DNA from: Xenopus tropicalis
Lineage: Eukaryota; Chordata; Amphibia; Anura; Pipidae
Length of the DNA stretch: 64,000 bases
Assembly: GCF_000004195.4 (NCBI RefSeq)
Contig: NC_030680.2
Location: 140,677,545 to 140,741,544 of the forward strand
Direction of reading: 5' to 3'
In this document: positions 52,919 through 63,761 of the stretch, piece by piece
Numbering within the stretch: the stretch's first letter is position 1
Layout: each line of letters opens with the position of its first letter
Notes under the pieces: model-generated
What the model was told of the DNA's origin: nothing
The model's input: only the letters and a program-made list of their open reading frames with translations
Database searches by the model: none
Position numbers and translations under genes: made by a program

Positions 52919-53116
52919 GGGTGAAGACACACAGAGATATTTAACAGCAGCTACTTTTTCAAGTATAGTAAACTCCAGAAAATCCCCTGCCATAGACAAT
53001 ACTGAAAATAGCCTCTGCTAAAACACACGTAGACAATTAACAGTAAATGATCAGCATTGTCTGTTTTAGTAGCCACGACAAGTAGCTGCTACTAGTAGCT
53101 CCATGTGTCTTCACCC
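52919..53116 (+). mobile_element. MITE, GGGTGAAGACACAC family, copy 2
   Basis: Ends GGGTGAAGACACACAGAG and ATGTGTCTTCACCC with TAA at 52916-52918 and 53117-53119. The core is nearly identical to 26518-26716. Confidence 0.9.
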
Positions 53117-53119
53117 TAA

Positions 53120-53324
53120 GGGCAGGGGTACACAGGGAGATTAGTCGCACCGCAACAAATCTCCATTGTTGCGGGCGACTAATCTCCCCGCAATGCCATC
53201 CTACCGGGTAGAATGTAAATCGCCGGGTGGCATACGCAGCGCCGCGATTTGTCGAAGTCGTCCAAGTTGCCTTGAGAGGAATGGCATTGCGGGGAGATCA
53301 GTCGCTCCCAGTGTACCCCTGCCC
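53120..53324 (+). mobile_element. MITE, GGGCAGGGGTACAC family
   Basis: Ends GGGCAGGGGTACAC and GTGTACCCCTGCCC are perfect inverted repeats, flanked by TAA at 53117-53119 and 53325-53327. Internal hairpins (TTGCGGGCGACTAATCTCC and inverse) are strong. It shares its left TAA with the preceding MITE. Confidence 0.93.
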
Positions 53325-54478
53325 TAAAGGCCAGTTAGTCTCCTACGATTAGGAATTGATTATCCCTTATACTGTACATTGTCACATGGATTTTAACCCA
53401 CACAGGGCTGTCTAGGGCAAAACCTTCAACTTTCAGAAAACTGGACAGAAACCCTCTGAATTGGGTCCGGCAGACGCCATAACCCCACCCCGATGTCATC
53501 ACATCGCCAGAAAAACGTCAGCACATGATGAAATGTTGTTTTGCGTGATCATCACCACATCTCCCCCTCCCTTTGTCTGGGTTTGTGATCCGGCAAAGGT
53601 GGCAATGTGCTTTTGGCTTGTCAGTCTCCCTCCAGGACTAGCTGTTGTACAACCGGGATGGGAACGTTCACGCTCTAATAAGCAAAAATGTCATGTATAT
53701 ATTGATGTGTAAGGGGAGGGCCCCACGTTGCATGAGCAAAACAGACTTTCACATCAGTTCACAGGGGCCCTTGGTTTCCATTTCCCAGTCTAGTTGTCCT
53801 TCGGATCAGTCAGAGATTGGCTGAGAAACAAACAGCCGGAGGGCAGCAGGTTGGGGCCCTATTGGGATGAACTGAGCAGGTCCGGAATGCACCCTCAGCG
53901 CTGTGTCATGGTTAGGGATCTGCACCCAGGCATATTGGGAGATTACACAGTGTGGCTTTCATGTTGTGTGATACAGTTCAGCTGTGTTTAATCTTGTCTA
54001 AACAGCTCTATGGCTAGTGATTATGGATGCGCCAGTCCGGGTTGGCTCGCTGTCCCACACAGTTGGCTGGTGCCATGTTTGTGTTTATTTATTTCAGTTG
54101 CCTCTGATGGAAATTCCAAGCTAGATAAGCACCGTGCCGGATTTCTGCAACCATTCATCCCAACAAATACGCTGAATTCTTACCTGGTAATGATCTGTGT
54201 GATTGCAAAGAAAATTCCATTATCTTGTACAACATAAATTTATGCTCGTGTTGACTTGAAGTGGGTGCAAATCATCATATCCAAGCTGTCATCTCTCACA
54301 ATGGGATTCTGCCATTTAAATTTAAGCTTATTTAATGGATCTGGGGGTTTTTTTTAACCCTCCCTTCGACTTTGCATTCACTGTTATTTTACCCACAGGT
54401 CAGCCAAGACCTTGCCTTATCTTAGCTTATTCTGTATTAATATCACTTAAACTGGCAGAATGGTCTCAATTCCATTTA
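53325..54478. other. Intron block, mostly unique
   Basis: Around 53406-53560, AAACTGGACAGAAACCC and CCCACCCCGATGTCATCACA recall the GGGTTGCCACC family core without ends. 54060-54440 is AT-rich, repeat-free and a possible conserved stretch. Confidence 0.35.
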
Positions 54479-54868
54479 AATTGTGCTTAGTATAGGGCTA
54501 TGAGCAAAATTAGCAGGCTGTTCCTGCTGAATTGTGCTTAGTACAGGGGAATCCCTATGTGCCATAGTTTTATGGTATCTCTCTGTACAGGCTATGAGCA
54601 AACTTAGGGGGCTGTTCCTGCTGAATTGTGCTTAGTACAGGGGAATCCCTATGCTGCCATAGTTTTATGGTATCTCTCTGTACAGGCTATGAGCAAACTT
54701 AGGGGACTGTTCCTGCTGAATTGTGCTTAGTACAGGGGAATCCCTATGCTGCCATAGTTTTATAGTATCTCTCTGTACAGGCTATGAGCAAACTTAGGGG
54801 GCTGTTCCTGCTGAATTGTGCTTAGTATATGGGAAATAATACTGGCCTAGTTATATGGTATCTCCTGG
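54479..54868 (-). repeat. 94-bp satellite array, about four copies (minus orientation)
   Basis: Reverse complement of the 32212 units: AATTGTGCTTAGTACAGGGG, AATCCCTATGTGCCATAG or CTATGCTGCCATAG, TTTTATGGTATCTCTCTGTA. Both end variants seen in the first array occur here too. The first and last units are diverged. Confidence 0.94.
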
Positions 54869-55060
54869 TGCGCCCCAGTCCGGGTAGGCCCTTCTGTCAC
54901 CTCCAGGCCCCATTGATTGTATTGGCCCCTGCCCTGCAACTGGATAATTATGCGCAGGAGTAAGCTGTGTCCCTATTGGATGCCTCTGTCATCTTCTCCA
55001 ATAGGTGTGCAGTTCACTGTAAGAAAAGAGGCTTCATAGTATGCCAGTCCGACCTGTAGT
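54869..55060 (+). mobile_element. Probable hAT-like MITE, CCAGTCCGGGTAGG family
   Basis: GCGCCCCAGTCCGGGTAGGC at the left and TATGCCAGTCCGACCTG at the right. These share CAGTCCG terminal motifs with the other hAT-like groups but are not a clean inverted pair. Boundaries are approximate. Confidence 0.45.
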
Positions 55061-55616
55061 AAAACCCGCCCGTACATGAGTGGAACAATGCCATCCCCGT
55101 GTAACCCAGCCGCATGTCCCACAATGCACTTTCCCGCACTTAGTAGCCTTTGCCCCAAATGCTGCTGTTCTCACACAAGCGAGGGGATTTTGTTTGCGAG
55201 CTCATTTTCTTTTCTGGCAGCTCCTCGCAATGCTTTTTATTTGTGCAAATTCCCCTGTTGCAGTCTGTCTGGAATACTTATGGGAAATGCTGTTTTGTTT
55301 TTGTTTGCAGCCGGGACTGTTGTTTTGATTTTGTCTGAGTTGTATGGAAAACAGAGCCTTACGTCATGAGGCGTGGGTGTTTAGACTGCTGGCCCCTTGG
55401 CCACTCGCTCGCATCACTCTCCTGTCTGGTATCCACTAACTGCCCCACACTGTCATCTTTAGGGAGTGATAGTGGGGAGTCTTCCCTGTGTGGGGCGAGC
55501 AAAGAAAGTAGCAACGAGTGTGGGAAATCAGCACCCATTCTCTTCTATACTATGTGGGAACTGCCACCTCTAGTATTCTCACCTATAATATCATATGTAT
55601 GTGAGCCTCTGACTGG
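55061..55616. other. Unique intron block
   Basis: Plus-strand frames at 55076-55369 overlap in three phases with no domain; chance. No repeat until the satellite. Confidence 0.4.
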
Positions 55617-56794
55617 GGGATAGCAGGTATAGTAGGGAGAGATGGTGCCTATAGTAGCAGTGGGGGGATAATAGCCTCTGGGAAGGGACTGGGGCTGTGG
55701 GATAGCAGGTATAGTAGGGAGAGATGGTGCCTATAGTAGCAGTGGGATAATAGCCTCTGGGAAGGGACTGGGGCTGTGGGATAGCAGGTATAGTAGGGAG
55801 AGATGGTGCCTATAGTAGCAGTGGGATAATAGCCTCTGGGAAGGGACTGGGGCTGTGGGATAGCAGGTATAGTAGGGAGAGATGGTGCCTATAGTAGCAT
55901 TGGGGGTTAATAGCCTCTGGGAAGGGACTGGGGCTGTGGGATAGCAGGTATAGTAGGGAGAGATGGTGCCTATAGTAGCATTGGGGGTTAATAGCCTCTG
56001 GGAAGGGACTGGGGCTGTGGGATAGCAGGTATAGTAGGGAGAGATGGTGCCTATAGTAGCAGTGGGGGGATAATAGCCTCTGGGAAGGGACTGGGGCTGT
56101 GGGATAGCAGGTATAGTAGGGAGAGATGGTGCCTATAGTAACCGTGGGGGGATAATAGCCTCTGGGAAGGGACTGGGGCTGTGGGATAGCAGGTATAGTA
56201 GGGAGAGATGGTGCCTATAGTAGCAGTGGGATAATAGCCTCTGGGAAGGGACTGGGGCTGTGGGATAGCAGGTATAGTAGGGAGAAATGGTGCCTATAGT
56301 ATCAGTGGAGGGATAATAGCCTCTGGGAAGGGACTGGGGCTGTGGGATAGCAGGTATAGTAGGGAGAGATGGTGCCTATAGTATCAGTGGAGGGATAATA
56401 TCCTCTGGGAAGGGACTGGGGCTGTGGGATAGCAGGTATAGTAGGGAGAGATGGTGCCTATAGTAGCAGTGGGATAATAGCCTCTGGGAAGGGACTGGGG
56501 CTGTGGGATAGCAGGTATAGTAGGGAGAGATGGTGCCTATAGTAGCAGTGGGGGGATAATAGCCTCTGGGAAGGGACTGGGGCTGTGGGATAGCAGGTAT
56601 AGTAGGGAGAGATGGGGCCTATAGTAGCAGTGGGGGGATAATAGCCTCTGGGAAGGGACTGGGGCTGTGGGATAGCGGGTATAGTAGGGAGAGATGGTGC
56701 CTATAGTAGCAGTGGGGGGATAATAGCCTCTGGGAAGGGACTGGGGCTGTGGGATAGCAGGTATAGTAGGGAGAGATGGTGCCTATAGTAGCAG
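55617..56794 (-). repeat. 82-bp satellite array, about 14 copies (minus orientation)
   Basis: Units read GGGATAGCAGGTATAGTAGG, GAGAGATGGTGCCTATAGTA, GCAGTGGGGGGATAATAGCC, TCTGGGAAGGGACTGGGGCT, the reverse complement of the unit at 3295-3780. Length variants differ by 3-4 G in the G-run (GTGGGATAAT against GTGGGGGGATAAT), matching the C-run variation in the first array. Confidence 0.96.
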
Positions 56795-57449
56795 GGGAAG
56801 TTATAGTTGCATTTGTCTATGTAATTGTTGCAAAATCTGCAGCTACCTCTGACAGCCAAACAATGAAATGCCTGCAGATTTGCCCCACAAAGTCTGTTTT
56901 GCCCCAGGCCACACCAAGTACCAGTAGGATGGGGGTGACATTGCACAGAGATGGCTCAGGCTTTGCTGTGGATGTGGAGCTATTTAAGCAAAGGTCAGAT
57001 TAATGCATATATCAGTTTCTGTAATAAACTGCAGAGGGATTAAGTTACGCATTTTGCATACAGTTGGGAAAACCTGTAATTTAAGTAGTAAAATCCATAA
57101 AGGGGCAATAAACAATTTTAATATCATTGGTGTGATTAGTTTATGGGACTTCTACCTTGCTTTTGAGACAATGTGTAACATAAGCTAAACCACTAAATGT
57201 CTTTTAATTAAAAAATGATTTAAAATGCGTTTGCTGACTTGAAAACAGAACATGATATTCGCGCCTGTCTTTGTGTCTGATACCAGCGCGACGTTGGCTC
57301 CGTTTAACCCCTGTGAGGCCGGAAAGTAGTGCAGAACCATAATGTTTCCATTTGATGGGGATGCCAAGCTGGGATTCTAGTCACCTATCGGGGTGCTCCT
57401 CTGCTCAAAAATCCAAATCACTATTTTACTATGTGGGAGCTGCCACATT
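56795..57449. other. Intron block without recognisable features
   Basis: Unique-looking AT-rich sequence. No gene. Confidence 0.4.
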
Positions 57450-58319
57450 CAGGTATGGGATCCGTTTTCCGGAAACCCATTATCCAGAAAGTTCTGAATT
57501 ACGGAAGGGCCATCTCCCATAGACTCCATTATAAGAAAATAATTATAATTTTTAAAAATAATTTCCTTTTTCTCTGTAATAATAAAATAGTACCTTGTAA
57601 TAGATATAATTACCCCTTATTGGGGGCAGAACAGCCCTATTGGGTTTATTTAATGGTTAAATGATTCCCTTTTCTCTGTAATAATAAAACAGTACCTGTA
57701 CTTGATCCCAACTAAGATATAATTACCCCTTATTGGGGGCAGAACAGCCCTATTGGGTTTATTTAATGGTTAAATTATTCCCTTTTCTCTGTAATAATAA
57801 AACAGTACCTGTACTTGATCCCAACTAAGATATAATTACCCCTTATTGGGGGCAGAACAGCCCTATTGGGTTTATTTAATGGTTAAATGATTCCCTTTTC
57901 TCTGTAATAATAAAACAGTACCTGTACTTGATCCCAATTAAGATATAATTACCCCTTATTGGGGGCAGAACAGCCCTATTGGGTTTATTTAATGGTTAAA
58001 TGATTCCCTTTTCTCTGTAATAATAAAACAGTACCTGTACTTGATCCTAACTAAGATATAATTACCCCTTATTGGGGGCAGAACAGCCCTATTGGGTTTA
58101 TTTAATGGTTAAATGATTCCCTTTTCTCTGTAATAATAAAACAGTACCTGTACTTGATCCCAACTAAGATATAATTACCACTTATTTGGGGCAGAACGAT
58201 CCTATTGAGTTTAAAGGATTTTTTAGTAGATTTAAGGTATGGAGATCCATATTATGGAAAGATCCTTTATTCGGAAAGCCCTAGGTCCCAAGCATTCTGG
58301 ATAACAGGTCCCGTACCTG
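57450..58319 (+). mobile_element. TIR element with internal 113-bp tandem repeats, copy C (6 units)
   Basis: Ends CAGGTATGGGATCCGTTTTC and GGATAACAGGTCCCGTACCTG. Six internal units, the first degenerate (ATAGTACCTTGTAATAG). The last five are nearly identical. TA follows the right end but not the left. Confidence 0.9.
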
Positions 58320-59744
58320 TATATCAGAAAAAGCGCCATGACCGTCAGCCTGGGGGTTATTTGAACCCAAGGGGTTAAATGTCTGCGCTGCTGGGGGGTT
58401 GCAAATGGACGCTCTCGCCCCGCCATGCCGACGAACACGACTACGGAATGGAAAGTGTGATTAATTTTTCAATTTCTTTTTACAGATGTCTAATAATTGT
58501 TCTCGTGGGCTGCCAAAGACTGGCATTAAATATTAAAAATGGTAGAAAGGGCCGTAAAAAGCCATAGTACGGATTAAATAACGCCATGCCGTCCGCGAGG
58601 CCACAATTCCGCCGATAAAATAGGAAAAAAAAAAACCCCACATCTATTCCAGAGGTGTTCTCCAACACGCAGACAAACTTCAATTGTGTTGTGAGCACAA
58701 TCCGCCTATTGTAATGCCTCTTAACCTGAGCCAGGCTGGGGGGGGGAATATTTTTCATTAATTTTTCATTATGATTTCTGAAATTTCTCTGGCAGAGCAG
58801 AACTGTGCTTAAACGTATTGAAACTGTGCAAGATTGGAGCATATGGGCCTACAGTGTATATCCACTGCCTACCAGTTGGTCACTTTATCCGCCGATTGTT
58901 CATTGCTGTGAATTAAATACTGATATAATGTATTCACAACCCTTACCCCCTTTTTTCACAAATAAGGCTTTTTTTTCAATGATTCATTGTTAAAGACTCC
59001 CATCCCCTCCCAGTGTGCTGGGCCGTCAGCATTGCTCACGTATGACACATTGGCTGAGCCTCTGACTTCATGGACTCTGATGGGAACACAGGCAAGGTAA
59101 TGGGTGAGGCAGCCGAGTTGGACACCTGTTGTAGGCAGCGCCCCCTGAGGGAGCCTGGGGGTGAGGAAAGGGGGGCTCAGGCTGAAGGCCAGTTTGGTTA
59201 AGATCTGCCAGTAATGGTTTTTTCTGTTAGATACCCCGAAAGCCCAACTTATGTACACGAACTGTACATCTGTAGTCTTGTTCCAAGGTAAGGGATGCCT
59301 GAGCCAAGGTTGGTCCTCCAAAGGGAACTTGAACCAAAGACTTAGACCCCTTTCACCACATATGTATTTAGATGAGATCCTGGGAAGTCAGAGAAGTCCA
59401 AGTGGTGACCCACAGGCCGGCTTTTCCCCTCCAAATGATTTTAATGACCCCCAGCTTGCTTTAAGATTCCATAGATGTTATTATATGACATTTAAAGCCT
59501 TTGAAAAGTGTGGGGGTCTCTAATGGATTCTTCTCTGCCAAATGGTTTATATACATTTTTTAGCACTTTATGCATTTAGCTAAATGTTTATACAGTTACT
59601 ATTAGTGCATGCCTTGGGCAGGGCTAGAACTAGGGGTAGGCGGGCACCTAGGGTTGGTGGGGTGGCGCCAATAGGAGTAGGAGTGGGGGAGTATTGTTAG
59701 GACCAGGGGGAAGGGGGTGGGTCTGACCATGCAGGATGTTCATG
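58320..59744. other. Long unique intron block
   Basis: 58430-58830 is AT-rich, repeat-free and a candidate conserved stretch (GTGTGATTAATTTTTCAATT, TTCATTAATTTTTCATTATG). Open frames at 58480-59523 overlap on both strands and show no domain. Confidence 0.4.
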
Positions 59745-59794
59745 GTTTTGTTGGGCCGAATCCTGAACTGAATCCTGGATTTGGTGCATCCCTA
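59745..59794 (-). mobile_element. GGTGCATCCCTA MITE terminal fragment
   Basis: GGGCCGAATCCTGAACTGAA, TCCTGGATTTGGTGCATCCCTA: one terminus only, family of 27995-28270. Confidence 0.7.
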
Positions 59795-60094
59795 CATGTT
59801 GCCTAGGGCAGCAGTACTACTTGGCCTGCCAACGGCCTTGAGAGTGTAGACAATGTATGTATAAACCACTCTCTGTCTTCTCTTAACTATTCAGATTGTT
59901 GTTCTCTCATAATTTATCAGCCCTTCTTCTTATTCTTCATATCCATTTCATGTCCAGCTGCCATCCAGTAATGCATGCTGCCATGTTCTGTTTGGTTCTG
60001 ATGTCCTGTCTGGTCCGATGTCCTCTCTGTCAATACTGCCTTCCCTCCTCTGCCTCCCTTGGCACTGTCTTTGCTGCTTTCCTATTGTCTAGAT

Positions 60095-60402
60095 CAGGGG
60101 TCCCCAACCTTTGTTACCTGTGAGCCACATTCAAATGTATAAAGAAATGGGGTGCAACACAAGCATGAATAATGTAACTGGGGGTGCCAAATAAGGGCTG
60201 TGATTGGCTGTTTGGTAGCTCCTATGTGCACTGGCAGCCTAGAGGAGGCTCTGTTTGGCAGTACAACTGGTTTTTATGCCTCCAAAACCTGCTTCCAAGA
60301 CAGAAATTCAAAAATAAGCCCCTGCTTTGAGGCCACTGGTAGCAACATCCAAGGGGTTGGGGAGCAATACTTTGTTTCCGAGCCACTGGTTGGGGATCAC
60401 TG
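60095..60402 (+). mobile_element. hAT-like MITE, GATCCCCAACC family, complete copy
   Basis: Ends CAGGGGTCCCCAACCTTTG and GGTTGGGGATCACTG. Flanks GTCTAGAT (60087-60094) and CTCTAGAT (60403-60410) match at 7 of 8 and centre on TA. It shows the full family order, including GATTGGCTGTTTGGTAGCTCC and AACATCCAAGGGGTTGGGG. Confidence 0.93.
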
Positions 60403-61538
60403 CTCTAGATAGCTATATGGATATATAGATGATTAAATCTCTGTGGAGTAATTAGAAGTTTGCCAGAATAATTAGAACCTTAATAGAGATGTTGATCTCC
60501 TTAGATACTGATTTATCTGTATACAGTATATGTTTATAATCTATATACTGATCGACGTATCAGTGCAGTATAAATAAAGGATAATAATGATAATAGTATA
60601 GTATGCCAAAATAGCAGTTTATTTAAACAAAGTTTCAGTCCCTTCTATATCAAGGTGACCTTGAGAACTCTCTCAGATGAGGGGGATACATTGGGTAAAT
60701 AAAGGGCATTTTTGGTTATTTATTCCAACCCCTATGAGTGCTGGGTTGGATGATATGGGTATAATATGAGCGCCTAGGCTTTACCTTGCCATCGGAATCT
60801 CTCTTTATTCTATCAAAGCATCGCTCAGTAAAGGTTATGTAGCAGCATTTGAGCCATTAAAGCAGAATTTGCACATTTCTGGAAGGACAATACACTGTTT
60901 ATTGCTGCTTTTATTTCATTCCGCAAAAAAAAAACCTGTGTGTCCCGAGTCCCCGCAGCTTGTCAGAAAGGTCCAGCCGGACTTCTCCCTTTCCCGCACT
61001 GTCTTTATCATTTTGCCGAGTTCCATATAATAACATCTTCATCTGAGATTGCCGTGGCACTGGGGAACTGCATTTGTTGATCAAATTTGGCCGGATAACA
61101 CTGTGATCTCGCCGTATCCTGAAGTGCAGAGATGTGCCTGGAATACGGACGCGCCGGAGCTGCCCCCGTGATTGATTGATTCTGCCTGTCACAGAACAAG
61201 ATAACTGGATCAGTAAATACCCTGTACACTTCAACATCATCCGCACAATCAAAAGTGAGGGCATCGCAGGGCTCGGCGAACACAGGAGCATGATGGGAAT
61301 ATATACATTTCAGTACGATAAGTCGCAGGAGTGTGTGTGTGTGTGGTTTTCTGCCGAAGCAAGATAAGCCCAAAGTTTTATATAGTCTGCGCTTTATTCC
61401 CGGCCAAAAAAGAAATAAATAAAATTGGTTTTACGGGGTGTTTTATTGTGAGTGCTCTGGGCACGGCAATGGGTGGTTTAGCATTAAAACCTATCAGGGA
61501 AATTGGAATATAAAGAAGCATGTTTGGAAGTTGGGAGG
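60403..61538. other. Unique intron block
   Basis: Two antisense frames at 60911-61373 cover the same DNA and have no domain. 60860-61330 is balanced and repeat-free. A short (GT)n lies at about 61331-61343. Confidence 0.4.
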
Positions 61539-61687
61539 CAGGCCCGGACTGGCAACCTGTGGGTCTGGCAAATGCCAGAGGGGCTGCTGTAAGATGCCAC
61601 AGACAGTCATTATTGGGCTGGGGGGGCTGTTCGGGCCTCTGTGTACTTGGAATGGCAGGGCCTATTTTGAATCCCAGTCTGGACTTG
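61539..61687 (+). mobile_element. hAT-like MITE, GGCAAATGCCAGAGGGGC family, copy 5
   Basis: CAGGCCCGGACTGGCAACCT at the left, with the GGCAAATGCCAGAGGGGC core. The right end CCCAGTCTGGACTTG is slightly decayed. A second copy follows 38 bp later in the same orientation. Confidence 0.86.
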
Positions 61688-61725
61688 ATAATAATTCTCC
61701 ACTATGAAGGAGAGAAGGATAGATA

Positions 61726-61855
61726 CAGGCCTGGGCTGGCAATCTGTGGGTTCTGGCAAATGCCAGAGGGGCTGTAAGATGCCACAGACACTCACTATTT
61801 ATTGGGCTGCTGGGGGGGCTGTTTGGGCCTCTGTGTACTTGGAATGCCAGGGGAT
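61726..61855 (+). mobile_element. hAT-like MITE, GGCAAATGCCAGAGGGGC family, copy 6, 3' truncated
   Basis: CAGGCCTGGGCTGGCAATCT with the same core, lacking CTG of GGGGCTGCTGTAAG. It stops at GGAATGCCAGGGG without the terminal repeat. The tandem arrangement with copy 5 may be a duplication of one element. Confidence 0.83.
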
Positions 61856-62081
61856 AATTTGCTCTCTGTGCCAACGTGGGTTTCCTCTGGGTACAGAGAG
61901 GGCAGGATCATTTGTTTTCAATAAAATTGCCCCACAGAGCATATTTCTCAAAACTCCAACATAATTGCAGTGATGTGCAAACTTGCCCCCTCTGCACATT
62001 CACTTTTTGGCCAATCAGACACAAGTTGCGGTGACATTGTCAGCCGGGACTGCACTATTTCCACTGTTCATAGTTTGTACG

Positions 62082-62310
62082 TAGGGTTGCCACCTCCGCT
62101 GGCTTTTTTTGCCGGGCAGGGGGCAGTCACTGGGTGGGGCTATGATTTGGCAATTGGCACCAATTGGTGTGAGCTTCCAAAAACTGGGCTGTCCGTGTCC
62201 CAGGAAGGGGCATTTTTACCAAACACTGTTACCCAAAGTTTCGCCAGATCGCCATTATCCCAAAGCTCCTCTTCGAAACCTCGCCGCATCCCTTTAATCT
62301 GTCTAAAAGA
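62082..62310 (+). mobile_element. hAT-like MITE, TAGGGTTGCCACC family, left part
   Basis: TAGGGTTGCCACCTCCGCTG with the family GTGGGGCTATGATTTGG core. The right end GGCAACCCTA is not found, so the end coordinate is approximate. Confidence 0.7.
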
Positions 62311-63288
62311 GCCTGTCCCCCATATGAGCCCCCATTTTCCCTGTATCCGACCCCCCCTTCCCAACAGAACCTGCACCCTTCATTAAGAAACAGTATCTAC
62401 ATTAAGAAGAACGTATCTATTGTGCAGGAACAGCTATTCCCAAATTGGGAAATAAAGCAAAGATTTCGGATGCCTTTTGGCTTTTCTAACAATTCCGCAC
62501 CCCCCCCCTTTTTTTTTTTGCAGGGGGGGGTGTTGTTTTCTTTGGCTGCAATGCTCTGACAAGACTGACATATTTATGTACAAGGCTGGTATTTATCCTG
62601 GAATTTTACACATATGAATGATGAACTAAACAGAACTCATTTATTACCCCCCCCCCCTTTTCTGCTCTCTCTCTCCCTGTCAGTTTTCTTAAAATGTGAG
62701 GTTTCATATGGCAGACAAGCCTGAGCATATCTACCCCGTGCATGACCACCCAAATTAATAAATAGGCAAATTCCTTGATGGTTGTGTGGGGATTGGAGTT
62801 AATAACTTTCCCCGCTGCAGGAATGCTCACATACAGTAGTCTGTTTGTCCTGTATTTCAACCACCTGATTGGGAGCCAAGAAAGCAATTGTCTGCTGCAT
62901 ATTTCCAACAGATGCTGAGGGCTAGAGAGAAACGGCGAATAAATGCGAGCAATAAACCACTGGCTCTTTAAAATCCCGTCAAGGAAGTTAACTCGTAAAA
63001 ATGTTGCCGCTGACTTGTTTGCCCGGATCTTTGATGTATTTACCCGTAATCTCGCCCACAAATCATGGCATCTGCATTTTCTTTACGCCGCGTGATGTTC
63101 GCCATTTAGATCGGCTTTTCCACGCTGAACATAAGTCTCCTTTATGGAATCATTTCTCTGTCTGGGGGCAGCGTCTTGGTTTGGTTGGATTGGGAATGTT
63201 GGGATGGAATTCATACTCTCCTGATCTGTCGGCTTTATGGTGTCAAGGAGATGCCCCCACTACTTTTTAACTTTTGATTGGAGGAAAG
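62311..63288. other. Unique intron block with homopolymer runs
   Basis: Poly-C/poly-T/poly-G runs near 62500-62530 and 62646-62658. 62690-63200 is repeat-free and balanced; candidate conserved stretch only. Open frames are unconvincing. Confidence 0.4.
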
Positions 63289-63738
63289 CAGGGTCGGACT
63301 GGGCCGGGGGGCTGCTGGGAAAAATTCCGGTAGGCCCCAGCCCTCCTGGGACTTGCAGAACTAGACCCGATCCCCACCGGGGCTTCCCCACTGATTTCCT
63401 TTCCCTGATCGGACTGAATATAAGTATAATGTACAGGCACTCAGGGGGGGACAGAGCAATAGGCCCCCCCAATGGGCCTTGCACACCCCAGTCCAACCTA
63501 GTGTTGCCACCTGTCTGGTTTTGACCAGCCTTGTTTCGGAAAGGCTGTCCGGGTCAAAACCTCCAGACTCACTGAGATTGACGCAGTGATCGGACAATCG
63601 CCAATTGCTGTGTCTAGCCCCGCCCAGTGACATCACAACCCCATCTCTGTCCCTGCCCCGTGACCTCGCGGCCCCGCCTCTTCACTGCCCCGTGATGTTA
63701 CAAAATCCTGCAGAGGGGGCAACCCAAGTCCAACCCTG
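63289..63738 (+). mobile_element. hAT-like MITE, CAGGGTCGGACTGG family, split near its right end
   Basis: The left end CAGGGTCGGACTGGG and right end CCAGTCCAACC|CTG are separated by an inserted element at 63499-63727. Outer flanks GAGGAAAG (63281-63288) and AAGGAAAA (63739-63746) agree at 6 of 8, consistent with an old target duplication. Confidence 0.88.
63499..63727 (+). mobile_element. hAT-like MITE, TAGGGTTGCC family (nested, perfect TSD)
   Basis: Ends TAGTGTTGCCACCTG and GGGGGCAACCCAA. A perfect 8-bp duplication, GTCCAACC, at 63491-63498 and 63728-63735 lies within the right terminal repeat of the host element. The core has CCCCGCCCAGTGACATCAC. Confidence 0.95.
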
Positions 63739-63761
63739 AAGGAAAATGAATACAATACCAG

